A stretch of DNA of 7,990 nucleotides, from contig CASFLB010000056.1 in assembly GCA_949295395.1 (NCBI GenBank), positions 1 through 7,990 of the forward strand, written 5' to 3'. The translations under genes were made by a program, and so were the position numbers. This document shows, piece by piece, positions 6,291 through 7,990 of this stretch. The notes beneath the pieces were generated by a model. The model had not been told where the DNA came from. It did no database searches and was given only the letters and a program-made list of their open reading frames with translations. The stretch's first letter is position 1. Every line of letters starts with the position of its first letter. This DNA comes from an uncultured Pseudomonadota bacterium. Its GTDB lineage: Bacteria > Pseudomonadota > Alphaproteobacteria > RF32 > CAG-239.

Positions 6291-6950
6291 TTAAATATCT
6301 CGTTTAATGGCAAAAATAAGGAGACGGTCAACCGAATCTTCGGCCAAATCGGCGATGTTTTCTATTTCATCAATAATCGTTGTTAATTGTAATTTGTTTG
6401 CTAAGGGAATGTCCGAATCGAAGATCGCCGTTTTCAGATGACCTGATGTGATGTCTGTTTCGTGCTCTAAGTAATAGACTTTTTGCGAATAGTCACGAAC
6501 TAAGCTTAAGTCTCTGAAATATGAGCGAGAAGCAATGCTCATGTTTTCAACGCAATCGGTGACTTGTTCAACTAAATTACGTATGCGTGCATGATAAATT
6601 TCGGGAATTTCGGGCCGCTCAATGTAAAACTGGTAAGATACTTCATCAAAACGGTTAATCACACGGTCTTGATTCTCAACTAATTCAAGCACATTGGCTC
6701 GTAAGTCTGGTATAAGATTTTGAGAGTAAAGTCTGTTTTCAATATCACGGCGCAGTTGGTCCGCATCGTGTTCGATTTGTCGAAGTTGTTTGTTAGCCTT
6801 TTTAAATTCTTCGCTTCGTCCGCTGTCTAAAAATTCGCCAATGGATTTTTTGAAAGTCATGGCCGAATCGATAATCTTGTCATGAAACATGTCTATTTTG
6901 GTTTCTAATGACTTTGCGCTTGAAAAAAGTTTTATTTTAAATTGAAACAT
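6291..6950 (-). CDS. DUF47 / PhoU-like Pit accessory protein
   Basis: A 219-residue cytoplasmic helical protein of the DUF47 (PhoU-divergent, TIGR00153-like) family. These proteins resemble PhoU and are usually encoded directly before pit; they are thought to control or assist phosphate transport through Pit, though the mechanism is not settled. There is no signal peptide or membrane segment. Acidic and basic heptad-like helices run nearly throughout, including EFKKANKQLRQIEHDADQL (about 48-66) and TIIDEIENIADLAEDSVDRL (about 190-209); the E/DxxxD clusters IEHDAD and DEIENIADLAED resemble PhoU metal-binding signatures. The ATG at 6950 has GAGG six bases upstream. The gene heads the operon with pit, 14 bases apart. 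In Sinorhizobium meliloti the equivalent orfA-pit operon is repressed by PhoB under phosphate starvation; I see no clear Pho box here, so that regulation is not shown. Confidence 0.93.
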   Translation of the reverse strand: MFQFKIKLFSSAKSLETKIDMFHDKIIDSAMTFKKSIGEFLDSGRSEEFKKANKQLRQIEHDADQLRRDIENRLYSQNLIPDLRANVLELVENQDRVINRFDEVSYQFYIERPEIPEIYHARIRNLVEQVTDCVENMSIASRSYFRDLSLVRDYSQKVYYLEHETDITSGHLKTAIFDSDIPLANKLQLTTIIDEIENIADLAEDSVDRLLIFAIKRDI

Positions 6951-6999
6951 CTCAGGCCTCGTTACAAGTAGCTCTTAAACCTATGTTAGCACAAATTTG

Positions 7000-7022
7000 T
7001 TAATCAATATTATATAGATTAA
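7000..7022. repeat. Inverted repeat over the DUF47-pit -10 box
   Basis: Arms TTAATC (7000-7005) and GATTAA (7017-7022) are perfect 6-bp complements 11 bases apart. The spacer contains the TATAAT proposed as the -10 box of the DUF47-pit promoter, which is where a repressor site would act. The arms are short and AT-rich, so chance is a serious alternative. Confidence 0.3.
7009..7014 (-). promoter_or_regulatory. Candidate -10 box for the DUF47-pit operon
   Basis: The minus strand reads a consensus TATAAT here, about 60 bases before the DUF47 ATG. No good -35 hexamer sits 16-18 bases upstream (best is TTTATT). The promoter may therefore need an activator, or may use another site; TTGACA on the minus strand at 7062-7057 is too far away to pair with it. 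Confidence 0.35.
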
Positions 7023-7046
7023 TAAAATAATAATAAACACATTTTA

Positions 7047-7064
7047 TTTTGACTCTTGTCAAAA
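7047..7064. repeat. Perfect inverted repeat between DUF47-pit and the DsbA-family gene
   Basis: TTTTGAC (7047-7053) and GTCAAAA (7058-7064) are perfect 7-bp arms around TCTT. The repeat overlaps the proposed -35 of the DsbA-family gene, so it may be an operator. Each arm also contributes a TTGAC core to one strand, so it could instead be two back-to-back -35 elements. No T-run or adjacent stop codon suggests a terminator. Confidence 0.4.
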
Positions 7065-7084
7065 AAAAGAAAGTTAGCTAAATT
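7056..7084 (+). promoter_or_regulatory. Candidate sigma-70 promoter for the DsbA-family gene
   Basis: TTGTCA (7056-7061) and TAAATT (7079-7084) are 17 bases apart, putting the transcript start near 7091 and leaving a leader of about 40 bases. TAAGGA (7118-7123) is the SD, eight bases before the ATG. The inverted repeat at 7047-7064 covers the -35 hexamer. Confidence 0.45.
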
Positions 7085-7131
7085 AGTTTTGGTTTAGTAA
7101 TCTGCTTTTAGAAGAAGTAAGGAAAATAAAA

Positions 7132-7851
7132 ATGAACAAAAACGGATCTCTTTATATATCGTTGGTTGCTTTGGTGGCTTCCATTGCCGCTTTGGCTTTG
7201 TCCTTGAGGGGAGGCAGCAACTCAACGGTAAGTGTTGAGGAAACATTGAAAAATAATCCTAAGCTTGTTGTTGAAGCTATGCAAAATTATGAGCAAATCG
7301 CTCGTGAAGAGGCTTTGGCTTCAGCTCAGAAAATGCTTGATGACAATATTGATGCTATTAACAATGACCCGAATACACCGGTTATTGGTAATCCTGATGG
7401 TGAAATTGTTTTAGTCGAATTCTTCGATTTCTCTTGTGGATATTGCCATCGTTTGTACCCGGCTTTGAAAAACATCATTGCTAAAAACCCCAATGTTAAG
7501 GTTTTGGTTAAGTCTTTGTCTTTTGTTTCTCCGGTATCCGGTTATGCGGCTAAAGCTGCTTTAGCTGCCGGCGAACAGGGTAAATATGCTGAAATGTATA
7601 TGGCTTTGTTTGAGGCTAAGGGGCCGATGACTGAAGAATCTGTTGATGCAGCGGCTCAGTCTCTTGGTCTTGATATGGCTAAGTATAAAGAAGACATGAA
7701 TTCTGCTAAGATTAATAATATTATGGCTTCGTTTAGCGAATTGGCCGGAAAAATTCAGGTCAATGGTGTTCCGACCATGATTTTGAATGGCAAATTGTTG
7801 CAAACAATTGACGAGAATGAAATTCAGAGAAGAATTAACGAACTCGACTAG
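7132..7851 (+). CDS. DsbA-family thiol:disulfide oxidoreductase, ScsC-like
   Basis: A thioredoxin-fold protein acting outside the inner membrane to make or rearrange disulfides in exported proteins; 239 residues. Residues 7-25 are a hydrophobic stretch with no evident signal-peptidase site (LSLRGGSN follows), so it is either a signal peptide or a membrane anchor. A helical N-terminal region (about 33-75) resembles the extension of ScsC and Com1-type proteins, which drives oligomerisation in ScsC. The catalytic CGYC is at 102-105 after VLVEFFDFS, and the cis-proline loop is GVPTMILNG with Pro214. The helical insertion typical of DsbA lies between. Whether it is an oxidase (DsbA) or isomerase (ScsC, DsbC-like) cannot be decided from sequence; the oligomerisation-type extension leaves the isomerase option open. 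It is transcribed alone, with its own promoter and terminator; no dsbB or dsbD partner is in the window. Confidence 0.93.
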   Translation: MNKNGSLYISLVALVASIAALALSLRGGSNSTVSVEETLKNNPKLVVEAMQNYEQIAREEALASAQKMLDDNIDAINNDPNTPVIGNPDGEIVLVEFFDFSCGYCHRLYPALKNIIAKNPNVKVLVKSLSFVSPVSGYAAKAALAAGEQGKYAEMYMALFEAKGPMTEESVDAAAQSLGLDMAKYKEDMNSAKINNIMASFSELAGKIQVNGVPTMILNGKLLQTIDENEIQRRINELD

Positions 7852-7870
7852 TGTTTGTGATCTTTTTTTG

Positions 7871-7898
7871 AACGCCCTTTGTAAAGGGCGTTTTTTTT
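7871..7898 (+). terminator. Intrinsic terminator of the DsbA-family gene
   Basis: A perfect inverted repeat, AACGCCCTTT (7871-7880) with AAAGGGCGTT (7883-7892); in practice the GC-rich ACGCCCT/AGGGCGT part pairs around a small loop. A run of eight T (7891-7898) follows directly. It lies 20 bases after the stop codon at 7849-7851, making it a textbook Rho-independent terminator. Confidence 0.93.
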
Positions 7899-7900
7899 GT

Positions 7901-7931
7901 AACAAGAAAACTACCGGCTAGGCCGGTAGTT
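7901..7931 (-). terminator. Probable terminator for a minus-strand gene beyond the right edge
   Basis: AACTACCGGC (7909-7918) and GCCGGTAGTT (7922-7931) are perfect 10-bp arms around TAG. The T-rich side is on the minus strand, reading AGTTTTCTTGTT past the stem; the plus strand continues without a T-run. This suggests it ends a minus-strand transcript arriving from the right. Two minus frames enter from the edge, one stopping at 7949 and one in the hairpin loop at 7918; I cannot tell which, if either, is coding. Confidence 0.6.
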
Positions 7932-7947
7932 CCAAAGAGCTTACAGC

Positions 7948-7977
7948 TTTACAGATAAAAAACTCCTTTGCTAGAAT
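7948..7977 (+). promoter_or_regulatory. Possible plus-strand promoter at the right edge
   Basis: TTTACA (7948-7953) and TAGAAT (7972-7977) are 18 bases apart, each one base from consensus. This would drive a gene beyond the window. It conflicts with reading the same bases as the end of a minus-strand gene, so confidence is low. Confidence 0.25.
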
Positions 7978-7990
7978 GAAGCGACGGTCT

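Noticed and set aside
6011..6386. Two plus-strand ORFs opposite pit and DUF47
   Set aside because: They are antisense shadows of membrane-protein codons; no promoter, SD or family resemblance.
7047..7080. Pho box (PhoB site) upstream of DUF47-pit
   Set aside because: TTGTCAA resembles one half-repeat, but no second CTGTCAT-like repeat sits 11 bases away on either strand.
1..7990. tRNA or rRNA genes, CRISPR repeats, insertion sequences, phage or defence genes
   Set aside because: I looked on both strands and saw no cloverleaf, regular direct repeats, transposase motifs or defence domains; every long frame is accounted for by the listed genes.

Overview
The window is a compact, AT-rich stretch of chromosome that looks alphaproteobacterial. 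The aspartyl-tRNA synthetase carries motifs I associate with that class (RADRSPGEFYQ in motif 2, SHNPFSMPQGG near the active site). The DUF47-pit pair and the xseB-ispA pair are also arranged as in many alphaproteobacteria. The low GC points to one of the AT-rich lineages, such as host-associated or gut alphaproteobacteria, rather than a high-GC rhizobium or Caulobacter relative. That placement is inference, not a database result. I see no phage, transposon, CRISPR array, tRNA or rRNA.

Layout from left to right. aspS (minus) lies downstream of a small unrecognised gene of 141 codons (minus), with a strong intrinsic terminator between them. The 141-codon gene is divergent from rnd (RNase D, plus). 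rnd converges, with 8 bases between stop codons, on a small ArsR-type regulator (minus). The regulator is divergent from a two-gene operon, xseB-ispA (exonuclease VII small subunit and farnesyl diphosphate synthase, plus). ispA converges on pit, the two stop codons sharing one TTAA. pit (low-affinity phosphate transporter) is the second gene of a minus-strand operon headed by a DUF47/PhoU-like gene. That operon is divergent from a membrane-anchored or secreted DsbA-family thiol oxidoreductase (plus), which ends in a classic terminator. The last 60 bases hold a second hairpin facing the other way and no assignable gene.

The genes are mostly housekeeping: tRNA charging, RNA maturation, DNA repair, isoprenoid supply, phosphate uptake and envelope disulfide chemistry. 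No gap exceeds about 190 bases, and the gaps hold recognisable sigma-70-like promoters, Shine-Dalgarno (SD) sites and terminators. Four starts were set downstream of the longest possible ORF because an SD site or promoter sits inside the extension: aspS 1770, rnd 2464, the ArsR gene 3899 and xseB 4086.

I found no convincing new multi-gene system. The points most worth a second look are the orphan 141-codon gene, the cysteine-free HlyU/BigR-like regulator with its divergent promoter region, a perfect inverted repeat over the DsbA-gene promoter, and a leucine in AspRS at a position linked to tRNA discrimination.
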